Shown here: piece after piece, positions 23,307 to 33,089 of the stretch
How the letters are laid out: every line of letters begins with the position of its first letter
How positions within the stretch are numbered: position 1 is the stretch's first letter
Source of the DNA: Actinernus sp. WN-2022
Taxonomy: Eukaryota; Cnidaria; Anthozoa; Actiniaria; Actinernidae
DNA length: 64,000 bases
Assembly: GCA_030867875.1 (NCBI GenBank)
Contig: JAOWCC010000569.1
Coordinates: forward strand, 992,001-1,056,000
Direction: 5' to 3'
The notes under the pieces: model-generated
The model's database searches: none
The model's input: the letters and a program-made list of their open reading frames with translations, nothing else
Told to the model about the DNA's origin: nothing
Program-made: the position numbers and the translations under genes

Positions 23307-23448
23307 AAATTTTGGCTCGGATAACCGACCGTGTAAACTGGCTGGCGTCAAGTGAAAGATATATGCAAATATCATCTTAAATAACAACTCCAAGTCCTTA
23401 GGGAAGAACACTAGGTGCTAATTACGAATGCCCAACAAAAATACATTT
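23307..23448 (-). repeat. Split direct repeat A2
   Basis: 142 bp beginning AAATTTTGGCTCGGATAACC, repeated at 27578-27719 (A1). It abuts B1, and the B1-A2 junction is where recombination of a circular intermediate would be expected in this class. Confidence 0.92.
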
Positions 23449-23554
23449 CTATGCTCTGTCACTGCGCTCCGCCGCATAGAAAATATTTATGTTGTATATT
23501 CTACATACACATCAAGCAAGGCGTGTTAGGAGGATGCCGACCAGTTATGTCAAG
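23447..23554 (-). repeat. Split direct repeat B1
   Basis: The inner copy of the 108-bp B repeat. It starts 59 bp beyond the recombinase stop codon and overlaps the A2 copy by one or two shared T residues. Confidence 0.92.
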
Positions 23555-23613
23555 ATTACAAAGCTCGCGGTGGGAATGGTAATAGGAATATAAATATTGT
23601 AGTCAGTGCAGAA

Positions 23614-24573
23614 TTAAATGCCTAAGTTAGCAGTCGCGAGCAACTGTTGGTTAAGGTCTTCACGGCAATACAGTTCTTTGGCACTATCGGACTTCCATCT
23701 GCCGTGTTTTTTAATAATATGCTCAGGAACACCATTGTTCGAGGCTGCGGAAGCGCCACCTATCCTAAAGGAATGTAAACCAATACTGCTAGTATCGACA
23801 CCAATGGCCTTCAGTTTTGCTAGTATTACCTCTCTGGCCCTAGAGTAGGAAAGGCTAGATCCCGACCGAAGCGAATAACCGCGTGCTTTATTGTAAGCTA
23901 ATTTTTGGAAAACAAATTCACTGGAACTAAGATCACGTCGGGCCATGCACGCGTACCTGATAAGCATGCTATGTGGGCAAGTCGGATTCCCTGTTTTGGT
24001 GATAACCCTAGTACAACCTAATTGGTACTGATCCGTTTTGCTTCTAACTATGTGGATTGACATGTAGAATTCATGAAAAGTAATATCGCACCATTTAAGG
24101 TTACTTAATTCATCAAATCGCAAAAAACCTGCAAAAGCTACTAGGCAGAAACACACATCGCGAATATCAGACAAAGTCGCGCTCTCGGACGCGAACATAT
24201 TAACCAGCTTAATTAAATGTTCTGGCAAGATAGGTAATCTATGTTTAGATGCAGGTCTAAGGGCAAGCCTTTTACAACACTCTAAAAAATTCTTAAGAAA
24301 ATATGATTGACATGGGTTAGCTACACCACAGGCATGGTGGAAAAAATTAATGCTATAAAATACCAACTGAATCGTAGAAAATGTGTGACCCGACTGAACT
24401 AAAGACATTAAATACAGGGCAACGTGAATGTCTTCAGCAGGAAAATAAATGACTTCAGGGAAAGTTTCCGCCCAGGACTTCCATCTCTTAAAGTAACCAC
24501 CGTACGACTTCATGGTGTTGGGAGCCCTACTCTGGCTGAGGAAGCTTGGAACCTGACGGGCAAGCAACTGCAA
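23614..24573 (-). CDS. Tyrosine recombinase (element integrase)
   Basis: A single open frame of about 319 codons. The product joins the circular DNA copy of the retroelement to a target site through a Tyr nucleophile. Visible features: an N-terminal SAM-like DNA-binding part with APNTMKSYGGYFKRWKSWAE; GFLRFDELSNLKWCDI with the first catalytic Arg; GLHSFRIGGASAASNNGVPE holding the HxxR box; IIKKHGRWKSDSAKELYCRE with the second His/Trp position and the likely Tyr. Length and motif spacing match DIRS/Ngaro recombinases. It is the only intact-looking enzyme of the element. The start is uncertain, as the frame may extend slightly upstream. It lies about 950 bp downstream of pol. Confidence 0.9.
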   Translation of the reverse strand: MQLLARQVPSFLSQSRAPNTMKSYGGYFKRWKSWAETFPEVIYFPAEDIHVALYLMSLVQSGHTFSTIQLVFYSINFFHHACGVANPCQSYFLKNFLECCKRLALRPASKHRLPILPEHLIKLVNMFASESATLSDIRDVCFCLVAFAGFLRFDELSNLKWCDITFHEFYMSIHIVRSKTDQYQLGCTRVITKTGNPTCPHSMLIRYACMARRDLSSSEFVFQKLAYNKARGYSLRSGSSLSYSRAREVILAKLKAIGVDTSSIGLHSFRIGGASAASNNGVPEHIIKKHGRWKSDSAKELYCREDLNQQLLATANLGI

Positions 24574-25008
24574 GGCTGGATGGCGAAGTGTGAAAAGGCC
24601 TTGTGACCTAGAACTTGTAATAGAGATAGTAGGGAATAAGGGTTGGAAATGGAATCACTGCTATGCCAAATAAAAACAACATTCCAAATGTATATAAGAC
24701 ATAAATACAATATAAGTACATAAGTACATGAATACAATTTTATTATTGCGAATAATTTCTAACAATAATTAAAACTAAAGAATATGAAAAAACATAATCT
24801 GGTGTGAGATACATAATCACGACGAAGACATTATAACAATAAAGCAGCATATAGCTATTATAAGATAAATCATAAAAAAAAGCAGGCATAGGCCGTGATT
24901 ATAACTAAGAAAGCGTCCAATACCACATAATCTGGCAAAGACCACTACTAAATGAAGCAAACTATGCATTATATAATATCTCTCACAACCTATGTATAAC
25001 GAACATCT

Positions 25009-25176
25009 CCGCTATAAAGCGGTGTGCAGTACATACGAACAGTAAATGCACAAATAACCACAATATTCCGCTATAAAGCGATGTGACCGTACAATCGCGA
25101 CGTAGTCACACTCTTACGCTATGAAGCGTTGTGCATTCCTATATGCACTATTAATGACAAAACCGCTATAAAGCGG
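25009..25176 (-). repeat. Four regularly spaced CGCTATAAAGCG hairpins
   Basis: CCGCTATAAAGCGG (25009-25022), CCGCTATAAAGCGATGTG (25068), ACGCTATGAAGCGTTGTG (25116) and CCGCTATAAAGCGG (25163-25176) recur at 47-59 bp spacing in the gap between pol and the recombinase gene. Each is a short inverted repeat with conserved loop TATAAA. The third varies on both sides (A...T for C...G), keeping the stem paired. They may be recombinase or transcription signals of the element. Confidence 0.75.
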
Positions 25177-25518
25177 TAGTAAACTGAGCAATAACAAAAA
25201 AAAAATTTTTTAGGAAGCATCTAAACGGACAACTAGTACAGCTGAATGAAAATTGCATGCGCTGAAAATGGTAGGAAAAACTGAGATGCGACGAATCAAA
25301 AATACCTCGAGGGTCAGAAAACTCAACAATGTGTGAAACTGAAGACCTAGGCACACCAGAAGGGAAAAGTAAAAGGCCAAAAACTAGCCGATTGCCATTT
25401 GGGAATCACCAGTGTCCCCGAAGCATGAAAAAACTCAAGGTGTAAGATGGAGCGGATGACCAGATAAATAGGTGGAACTAACCAATTGTTAACACCTCGC
25501 CAATTAGCACTAAAAGCA

Positions 25519-26448
25519 TCAACTCCTTCGCACCCCGGGCTCCAGAACTTGGAGAAAAAACCGGACGCACTTAGCTGAACTCGAAGAAGCAAAACGACCA
25601 ACATTGAAAAAACCGTGAAGATGGCAGATATGCTGAAAAAATTGCAGAGACACGGACCAATCATCGTAATCAACAACGCGACTCATATAATCTGCAAATT
25701 CATTAAGGGACCTAGGAATCCATTGTACCTCCAGCGAAATATTGTGAAAAACACAGAATGTGTATATATCCACCTCAAGGGCATGGAGTCTGAGTGAATT
25801 GCTACCTCTAACGGAAATAGACGCTGCGTTCATATTGTCAGTGAAAATCTTAACTGCCTTATTACGCAAAGACATCTTGAACGACTTCAAACTATAAAGG
25901 ATAGCAAGGAGCTCCCTAGCGTTACTATCAGAAGTTATCTGGGTAGAAGAAAATGCTTCATAGAATAACTCAAACTCATCCCTATCCAGATATAGAGCAT
26001 AGCCACCGCGGGCGTAACCACTAGCATCCGAATAAACCAACACAATCGGAGGCGAGTACTCAACGAGAGCTCTACCGTTGAGCTTAACGCAATTATGAAT
26101 CCAAAATTGAATTTCCTGAAGGCACTGCGGGAAAAAACTGATACGCACTCATGTCTGAAAAGACCTGGGTATGTTCAAATTAAATAGCGGCCACTGAAAA
26201 CCCAAGTAGCACTGGTTAGCGTCACAAATATCAATGTGATGGTAGCCTGATTTCATGTCAAACTTAAACATGTATCCTGATAAATGGAGGTACTGAAGAA
26301 ACAGTTTAGAATCTTGCATCTTAAATTTAAGTTTATAAATATGCTGGTTAACGTGTCTGAGATCAAGTATGAGCCTACGTTTGCCCTCAGAATTAGTGGG
26401 CACAGAAAGAGGATTAACCACCCTAGGTGACGAAAAAACCTTCAACAA
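25519..26448 (-). pseudogene. RT-RNase H of retroelement copy 2, with an internal deletion
   Basis: The RT fingers are visible as RRLILDLRHVNQHIYKLKFK and FDMKSGYHHIDICDANQCYL (26149-26448). Then the sequence jumps near 26160 straight to the region before RNase H, FFPQCLQEIQFWIHNC. Compared with copy 1, about 180 residues are missing, including the YLDD active site. RNase H is intact in sequence: VLVYSDASGYARGGYA, DSNARELLAILYSLKSF, VKIFTDNMNAASI and a terminal DYDDW. With the palm gone the copy cannot reverse-transcribe itself, though the element could be moved by a complete relative. Confidence 0.88.
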
Positions 26449-26454
26449 CAGAGC

Positions 26455-27141
26455 CTACCCTGGCAAAGAAATAAAAGGAATCTTATAACCATTCGAAATG
26501 ATATCTAAAATCCAGGCAGGTGTTCCTATATTAACCCAAAACTTAATATGAGTTTTGAGACGATATTTAAGTATAAGGGGAGCTATCCCATGCTGGTACT
26601 CATGTAAATTACATTTCAAGAACTGTTCGAAAGAGGAATCGATAATGTACTTATCTTGCGCTAGGAGTTCGTTGAATTCATGTTCAATGGTGGATCGTCC
26701 TGGAACTGGAAGCTGATCCCTGTTACAGGTTTCGGGGAGAAACATCCTATGGCCTCCAAGAACGTCAGATGCATCAGCCTTGAGTAGCCCCCAAAATGAA
26801 TCCTTAGAAACGATTTGGACGGAATGGGGGAGCGGAGCTGTACTGGCTTCCAATGGGAGAGGTTTTAGCAAGCCTGACTGGGCAATCACGCCACCAATGT
26901 GCAAAGGAACCACAATATCTGCAGGAGCCCCTAGATTCCTGGAACTGCTGGCCTCGTGGGTGATACATTGTGAGGCTAGAAGAACGCTGGTTCTGGGTCT
27001 GCCATTGCCCTTGTGGGCCACGTGACCAGGGTCTGTTGATACTGTATGGAGAAGATTGTCGACTTCTTTCTCTAGTTTTTTCAGCATTATTACGCTTGGT
27101 CCTTGAGCGAGTTTGCTCGCGTAAGGCTTCCCTCTCAGCAC
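26455..27141 (-). CDS. pol N-terminal region, overlapping gag
   Basis: A 228-codon frame that overlaps the 3' part of gag in another frame and runs to just before RT. It contains YRLKTHIKFWVNIGTPAWIL, shared with copy 1 (10574-11056), and no enzyme motif. A stop lies between it and the RT frame at 26448-26455, so expression of RT would need recoding, splicing or repair of that stop. The function is unknown; conservation between the copies shows it is genuine coding sequence. Confidence 0.65.
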   Translation of the reverse strand: MLRGKPYASKLAQGPSVIMLKKLEKEVDNLLHTVSTDPGHVAHKGNGRPRTSVLLASQCITHEASSSRNLGAPADIVVPLHIGGVIAQSGLLKPLPLEASTAPLPHSVQIVSKDSFWGLLKADASDVLGGHRMFLPETCNRDQLPVPGRSTIEHEFNELLAQDKYIIDSSFEQFLKCNLHEYQHGIAPLILKYRLKTHIKFWVNIGTPAWILDIISNGYKIPFISLPG

Positions 27142-27568
27142 TACGTATCTTCTTGTCGTCTTCTTCGTTTAAAGCAACAGCGTTGGATTCGTAATGCTTG
27201 ACCGTTAACCAACCTGCCTCTGACGAATCGGCAATACGAATTTTTCTATTTCTTTCTTCGATGGAACTTAGAACCTCTCCGAGTAACTTCACCGGTTCAC
27301 TTTCAGAATCTTCACGGCTTAAAATGTCTTGAGTCTGAGACAACTTCTCGTGTAGTTGGCGGTTGAACTTGAAGTTTTTTGCGTTGCCTGGGTAGTTGAA
27401 CGACAACTCGCTGTCCTCTTTAACCTGTCGGGAGACTGAAAGGGCGGTAGTAGCTGTATTCTGGGCCTGATGAAACTGGTCCGATAACGTGGATTTATGA
27501 AGAGCGAGTTGTTCTAGAACAAATGTGCGAAACTCCGCTAAATCGGACCGAGTAACAGCTTCTCCCAT
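26804..27568 (-). CDS. gag-like nucleocapsid protein
   Basis: The start is placed at ATG 27566-27568 (MGEAVTRSDLAEF) because upstream codons lie inside the A1 repeat. The product is about 254 residues: a helical N-terminal half, the conserved block RNRKIRIADSSEAGWLTVK, an Arg/Glu-rich basic segment, and a zinc knuckle CRYCGSFAHWWRDC (CxxCx4Hx4C). Such knuckles bind element RNA in retroelement Gag proteins. It is the first gene after A1 on this strand, and its 3' part overlaps the pol N-terminal frame. Confidence 0.8.
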   Translation of the reverse strand: MGEAVTRSDLAEFRTFVLEQLALHKSTLSDQFHQAQNTATTALSVSRQVKEDSELSFNYPGNAKNFKFNRQLHEKLSQTQDILSREDSESEPVKLLGEVLSSIEERNRKIRIADSSEAGWLTVKHYESNAVALNEEDDKKIRSAEREALREQTRSRTKRNNAEKTRERSRQSSPYSINRPWSRGPQGQWQTQNQRSSSLTMYHPRGQQFQESRGSCRYCGSFAHWWRDCPVRLAKTSPIGSQYSSAPPFRPNRF

Positions 27569-27577
27569 TTGGCTCAA

Positions 27578-27719
27578 AAATTTTGGCTCGGATAACCGAC
27601 CGTGTAAACTGGCTGGCGTCAAGTGAAAGATATATGCAAATATCATCTTAAATAACAACTCCAAGTCCTTAGGGAAGAACACTAGGTGCTAATTACGAAT
27701 GCCCAACAAAAATACATTT
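27578..27719 (-). repeat. Split direct repeat A1
   Basis: The 142-bp 5' terminal repeat of the element, matching 23307-23448. The gag start lies 10 bp downstream on the element strand. Element transcription presumably begins in or near this repeat. Confidence 0.92.
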
Positions 27720-29240
27720 ATAATTTTTGAAGTTGATTGTTAATTAGTTGATTGTTTATTGCAAAACCATAGGCATAAGTGACAAATAATTTATCACCCA
27801 GTTATTTTAGGGCTATGTTTCTCATTTCTGTCCGTTATTTGTCCCGTTATTCTGCACACGATACAGCTTACCTCTGGCGTTGATTGTTTATTTACGTTGG
27901 ACCCGGGCGTTGGGAGTATGTTACTTTGGCCTCACTGCTCCTAAGCTTAATAAACTTTACAAACTTTTTAGTCCCCAGTTGTATTTCCAAATGACTGATC
28001 TACAAAATAATAACTCTCTCATCTTCTACAATTTCGCCGCATCAATAGTATTCGAATGTCATTTTACCCTAAAATTTGACTTTTTGAAAAATAATTTTGG
28101 AAGTCACTTGTACATGAAAGCCTTACTCCTTGAATACTGAATATTTTTTGGCACTTATATCATAATTAAATTGCAATTGGTCGTGTTTATGCTGTAGAAA
28201 CGTTTTGTGTATATAGCTTATATAGTTTGTTCAAAACATTTCTGTAAACATGACTAAAAAAACATAGTGGAAATACCCCTCAAACCGAGGCAGTTCGTAC
28301 TGACCCCCATATCTCTTACAGTTTTTGGATTTTTTCCAAAATATTCTACCAAGTCTAATGCCAGGCCAATAGTAATATATGTGCAAAATATGAACAAAAT
28401 CTGAGATGTACCATGTAGACTCATTTTTTCAGGGTGCATGGTTTTCACATGGATGCCCTCTTAAATACCAAAACCGCGTATTGGGCACCAGAAACTAACA
28501 GGCCAAAGACTGAGTTTTGTGCTGAGATAAAATGGAGTTTAGCACAGCCATTTTACCATATCTGTGTTGCTTTTTGAATAGTGAACGTTATATTTGAGTG
28601 TTTTTTAGAATCCAAAGCAGAAATTTAATACAAAAGGCTACGGACCATAGGCGAACGGCTAGACCTGAATATGTAACATCAAACTTACGGTGGTTCAATG
28701 GCTTACTAAATTTACAATGAAAAGCAAGAAACTAACTTTGTGCAACGCTAAAACAGATCAATAGTTTATGTTAGTTGTATTTTTCAGCGTGTCTAATAAA
28801 ATACTTCTAGATGTAGAGTGTTATTAAATCCAAGAATTGGAATTCTAATTAGACTGCAGAGCTAGTTTTTGGCGCTTTTTTGTCAAATATTACGCAAAAA
28901 TTCGAAAAATCACCTCTTAATACAAATTTCAAATATAGTTTATTACACTGCGAGAATAACGTTTCTCAGCAAAGGCGATAAGGATACAGATTTTAAGATT
29001 GTCTGAATTAATTTAAACAAATGATATTCGGTTACTTTTCTACACTTACTTTGATATTGATGTAGGGGAAATTTTCTCCGTTGCATTATGACTGACCCAG
29101 GTACCCCATTTCCCCATTCATCATTCTCTATCCATTCATCATTCTCGAGCTCGGTCCATTCATCACTCTCGGTGCATTTATCAGACTCGCTAGCGCTGCT
29201 TTCCTTACTTTCGCTGTCACTGACTAGTAACTGGTTTACT
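27720..29240. other. Gene-poor AT-rich stretch
   Basis: I see no supported gene. The region 28380-28470 is the inverted partner of the dispersed repeat at 18430-18510. At 29100-29200 three copies of CCATTCATCA are the reverse strand of an acidic coding run (ESDEWTE, ENDEWIE, ENDEWG) following the OTU-like remnant. Confidence 0.45.
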
Positions 29241-29242
29241 GA

Positions 29243-29737
29243 ATGGCAGAGCCGCCTTGTAATCTGCCTTGTAATCTGCCTTCAGTGTCTGTTTTTTTGG
29301 AATGTATCAGACCATCGAAGTGCTCTCCTTTCCTTACAATAACTACTCTTTGGACAGTGCTGCTGGTAGAACGAGGAGGAAATGTAGTTTCTACGATCTT
29401 GTCGCCTCAAATGTCGGCCACTATAACGGTGACATCAAACGTGTTCGCTAAAATTTGCAATATAATGTCAACCACTTGTAGATCGTACGCATTATTAGTG
29501 GCGTGTTCATCGAACTCTCCAATAAGATTTCCCCAAACATAAAAAGCCGAGTAACACTTCAAGTTTCGGATCAACTCATGTCGGCATTTTAACAAAATTT
29601 TCGTTACAGAACAATGGATATTAACCTGACTTGCCAGACTTGAATGAATTGAGTGAACGAGACAATGGCCATCTCCAGGACTTCGTAGAATTTTTAAATT
29701 GCCAGTCCTTAAATAGAGATCAACAGGAAGATCGATT
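29243..29737 (-). pseudogene. OTU-family cysteine protease-like remnant
   Basis: On the minus strand, after a plausible acceptor (TACTCAATAG), the frame reads ILRSPGDGHCLVHSIHSSL. This is the OTU catalytic loop DGxC, with Cys as nucleophile. It continues with FYVWGNLIGEFDEHATNN and ILANTFDVTVIVADI. After a stop at 29407-29409 the same frame continues with VVIVRKGEHFDGLI, whose HFDGL carries the expected catalytic His. Length (about 150 residues) and motif order match OTU deubiquitinase-like domains. It may be an exon of a transposon polyprotein or a host OTU gene copy; the premature stop suggests it is dead. An acidic DEW repeat follows. Confidence 0.72.
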
Positions 29738-29791
29738 CTATTGAGTAAAAAATAATAAGATTTAATACTACAAAGTTTGTCGAATTATTAA

Positions 29792-30282
29792 AGAGGAACT
29801 GAACCCTAAAATCAACCCAATGTCTATACAAACACATATTCGAAATAAAGAGTTTCTGCTATTTTATTTTTCTGCGTTGCGCGTCTAGGAAGAGAAAATC
29901 CTACAACCTTCATCACAGCCTCCGCTATGTACAGACGGCTCAAGTCTTGTAATTTGTGACGTAGTATACGAGGAATAAATTAGTTTTGCCTTGCTGTCCC
30001 CGACATTGAATAGCAGGACCAACGGCTTCTGATTGCGGACCATTGTGTTTTCTTTGTGCTGGAGGTGTGATTATTCTTCCTTGGTATGTGTGACGTACGT
30101 TATGGGGACATTTGCACTGAATTCAGCCGCCACACAATATAGATGTTTCAGCGGAAAATCGAACTTGGTGACTAATTTTCTCCTCATAGACGCGCAACAC
30201 AGAACAATAAAATAGCAGAACTTATTTCTTTCAAATACACCTTTGTAAAGACGTTGGGTTGATTTTAGGGTTTACTTCCCCT
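29792..30282. mobile_element. MITE with TTAA target-site duplication (Kolobok or piggyBac type)
   Basis: The left end AGAGGAACTGAACCCTAAAA and the reverse complement of the right end, AGGGGAAGTAAACCCTAAAA, start about 100 bp of terminal inverted repeats. TTAA flanks both sides (29788-29791 and 30283-30286). A terminal RGG-like start with TTAA suggests Kolobok rather than piggyBac (which starts CCY). It is 491 bp with no transposase. Confidence 0.85.
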
Positions 30283-30367
30283 TTAAGAACAAATCATTAT
30301 CGATATCTATGTTAAAATCAGGCACTTATAGTTTACAAACTGAAGTCGCCATTTTTCTGCCTGGACA

Positions 30368-30402
30368 GACCATGTGGAGTAGCCGTGGAGTAGCCGAGGA
30401 GT
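30368..30402. repeat. 11-bp tandem repeat, three copies
   Basis: GTGGAGTAGCC, GTGGAGTAGCC and GAGGAGTAGCC occur head to tail. Simple slippage repeat. Confidence 0.75.
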
Positions 30403-30419
30403 AGCCTGGTCATTGTCCG

Positions 30420-31080
30420 AAGTAGGACTGGGCCTCGGCACACGGGTCGATCATGTTAACTTGACTTCAGGTCAAGGACATGCGACAAATTTCAATTATT
30501 AATAAAATCGGTAATGATTAAAATAAAAACATCCAGAGATGCCTAGAAAGAAACAGATATGACCTTCCCGGCCGTATATATATGCACGAACCAGCTGCAG
30601 CAACATTTTTTCAATTCATTAGTTTTGTCACAGCTCAAACACGGCTGGCAATAGGGAACCGATAATTTACGACTCCCCTTCTCCCACAACAAAACGGGGC
30701 CAAAACCTCGATATAGTATTAAGGGGGTTTACAGTCGAATGCGCTTTTTTGCTACGTTGCGTAGGTTTGACGCTGTTTCTCATTGGGATTGTAGGTTATT
30801 TTAAATTCGCTTCATTCATCTTGCAGTTGAAGGTTTGGTTAGTTTATTTAATTTTTTCTGTTTTTTTCCCATGGCTTTCAGAAGAAAAAAATGATTTGTT
30901 TTGAGTAAATAGGAAAAAAAGGTTTATAAATAATTAAAATTGAGTTTTTGGTTAATAATGAATGGTCACCAAATTTGTCTGCTATCAATCCGATGTGCTC
31001 TCGAGTGGATAGCCAAGTAATATTTGGTGTGTACTAATTTCTTTTTTCGTCTTTTTATGCCATCCTCTATTCTCACCCCT
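30420..31080. other. Intergenic stretch before the TIR element
   Basis: I see no gene or defined repeat in this AT-rich segment. Confidence 0.4.
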
Positions 31081-31085
31081 TTCAG

Positions 31086-31432
31086 CAGCAAGTGTAATCC
31101 CGTGGGAATTTCAGGCTGCAAGCAAACCACCCATCTAAATGTGTTAAGGGGACCTTAGGGAACATGAAAAATTTTGCTGTAACTTCCGAAACTTGCACCG
31201 AGCGATTTTATGGGCATTTAAATAATGACGTAAATTCCCAACATGAAAACGAGGCTCTGATACAAAAATGGCCCTAGCTCTGTATCTTTTTAACAAAGTG
31301 CACCAAAATTGCAGAGATTATGTATTTCATTGACGTAGATGATATTACACCATATCAGCGACTAAGCATGGTCACGTGACAGGGCTAGCATGGAAACGAG
31401 GCTCTCATATTAGTATGGTTATAGTAAGTTAT
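31086..31432 (+). repeat. Left terminal inverted repeat
   Basis: Matches the reverse complement of 37226-37605 for most of its length, e.g. GAATTTCAGGCTGCAAGCAA (with one difference) and GACAGGGCTAGCATGGAAAC. A 15-bp segment near the tip (TGACGTAGAATAAAG in the right arm) is missing here. Confidence 0.9.
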
Positions 31433-31468
31433 ATTTGATCAATGAAATGTGCCGAAACTTACTATTTT

Positions 31469-31893
31469 CTAGTGAATTTGAGGAGGTTTTAGCCTTACAA
31501 ACTTGTCATGCGACAGCGTGAAATGGGGGGAAACGGGGCTTAATTTAAAATTGCACAAAAACCTGCGAAACCGTGTCATCGTGTCTTCTATAGTTCCAGT
31601 ACAGTTAAGTTGAGCTTTCCGGCAGTTGCACCTGTTTGTCGAACATCGGCTCTTTGCGCATCCACACTTGACCAGCTCGATGACAGCTTCTGGTGCAGGC
31701 GCTAGAGTTGTCATCACTGGCAGCCATTTGTTACCCTCTAACTTCCAACCGCACTCTCCTGGCGAGGGAAGCTGTGGCTCAGGCACAGTGTCTAAGTTCC
31801 AAACCATTGACTGGTAATTGGCTCTCAAGATGACCTGTCGAAGTGCCTCTTGTGTAGGTGGTAATCTCTCTGACTCAGCCTGTTTTTTTTACG
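31469..31893 (-). pseudogene. C-terminal CXC (tesmin/TSO1-like) region of the TIR-element gene
   Basis: The frame carries LPSPGECGWKLEGNKWLPVM and KCGCAKSRCSTNRCNCRKAQ, then LNC. The CxCx4Cx5CxC spacing is that of CXC domains, which bind DNA and are known fused to transposases of the KDZ group. It continues the XPG-like protein but lies in a different frame: a run of eight A at the boundary (minus strand, near 31887-31894) accounts for a one-base shift. The sequence after LNC no longer resembles a CXC domain, so the second half may be on another exon or lost. Confidence 0.8.
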
Positions 31894-31894
31894 G

Positions 31895-33089
31895 AAAAGC
31901 AACCACCTCAGCTCCTTAACACTAGAAATGGACTTATCGGGGCCGTAAAGCTGACAAACAAGCTTCTCGATAGCAGTCATGGTGTCTTTTGTTGGCTGGC
32001 TACTCGTGCCAAGGTTAGAAAGGGCAGTGATGTCATCTTTATCTGCATCATTAAAGATCTTCCACCATGTCAACTTTGCCTTGTTAGCAAAGCTTCCTGT
32101 CATATCTGCTCCGCTCAGAGCGTGAAGGGCGGGTAGTGCTGCAATCTTCACACTGTCGAGGGCCTGTACAATGGGCTGCAACTTCATGACCCTGTGTCGC
32201 TGTACAGTTCCAGTAACAAAGTGTACATCGCGGCACAGTTCCGGGTATCTTCTCAATAAAAGGATAAAGACGTCTGTGTCTGCCGAGTAGATGTTGATCT
32301 CGGTTGCTCCGTGGGCAGCAGCATCTACTGCATGAAGGATCATCTTGGTGTCCGCTTCTTCTTGACAGCTTTTCAAGTGAGTAACATCTCGGTGATTCGC
32401 TTGACAGGTACTTGCCCAGGCAACAACAAGGTTCTTTCCTCCGTTTGCTGACGTTTGAAGTACCTTGGATGCTAAGTATGCGGTCAGCTCCTTCTTGGTT
32501 TTTGTGTGAGACAAAAGACGCTTCATTGGTACCTTGGCAATGTAGGTAGTGTCTGTGATACGGTAGTAGACAGGATTTTGGTCGCCTTGTCTTCTCACAC
32601 GTGTAGCAAACGTCAATGACATGGGAATATCGTACCTGTCGAATACCAGGTGTAACTCGTTCCAGTTCTGGTGCTTGCGAAGAAGCGTTTCTGTGAAATG
32701 ATCGGCAAGATCAGCGCAGCTTGTTATATTGGATGGTTTGTCGAGGGACTGCAGTTCCGCCATACCATCAACAATGTCTACCTTGTTCTGTACCGCTGAC
32801 TCGACGTGATTGCAGGCTTCTCCTTTTCTAGCAAGGCCATTAGCGCACTCTTGTTGGAACAATGCAACATCGTGCCATCTGCTGCAAAGAGTGCCCTTGG
32901 AACCACTGAGAACTCGTACACACCTATTGCTTCCTTCAGGTTTATCTCAGGCCGAGTCTGGCAAACCATCATCAACCGTGCAAACAAGCTCCGATCTTCT
33001 TGTAGCTCGACGATCTTGTTATTTACAGTCACTTTTGCCTTCTTACCAGTTGTCTTCCAAGTCAAGAGCTTGCGCTTTTTCATGGTTGA
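31895..33089 (-). pseudogene. PIN/XPG-like nuclease domain of the TIR-element gene
   Basis: Acidic residues of an XPG/FEN1-type PIN fold appear in order: LVFDRYD, KSCQEEADTKMILHA, INIYSADTDVFILLLR and LHALSGADMTGSF. In this fold they bind two metal ions for cleaving flapped or branched DNA, so the domain may process transposition intermediates. The upstream block KAKVTVNNKIVELQEDRSLF and GVYEFSVVPRALFAADGTM is shared across the family. A TGA stop (33090-33092) lies in frame three codons before the ATG at 33083, so this part is separated from the core by a nonsense codon. A one-base frameshift occurs near 32815. Confidence 0.82.

Larger units (their letters stand above)
22981..27719 (-). mobile_element. 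PAT/Ngaro-like tyrosine-recombinase retrotransposon with complete split direct repeats, copy 2
   Basis: On the minus strand the order is A1 (27719-27578), gag, pol (RT-RNase H), tyrosine recombinase, B1 (23554-23447), A2 (23448-23307), a 218-bp spacer, then B2 (23088-22981). A1/A2 and B1/B2 appear identical by eye, implying recent arrival. This A1-ORFs-B1-A2-B2 arrangement is the signature of PAT/Ngaro elements, thought to integrate through a circular intermediate. The element is 4.7 kb; a deletion inside RT removes the active site, so it is not autonomous. Confidence 0.92.

Noticed and set aside
24980..25180. CRISPR-like array for the spaced CGCTATAAAGCG repeats
   Set aside because: Repeats are too short and degenerate, there are only four, no cas genes exist and the context is a eukaryotic retroelement.
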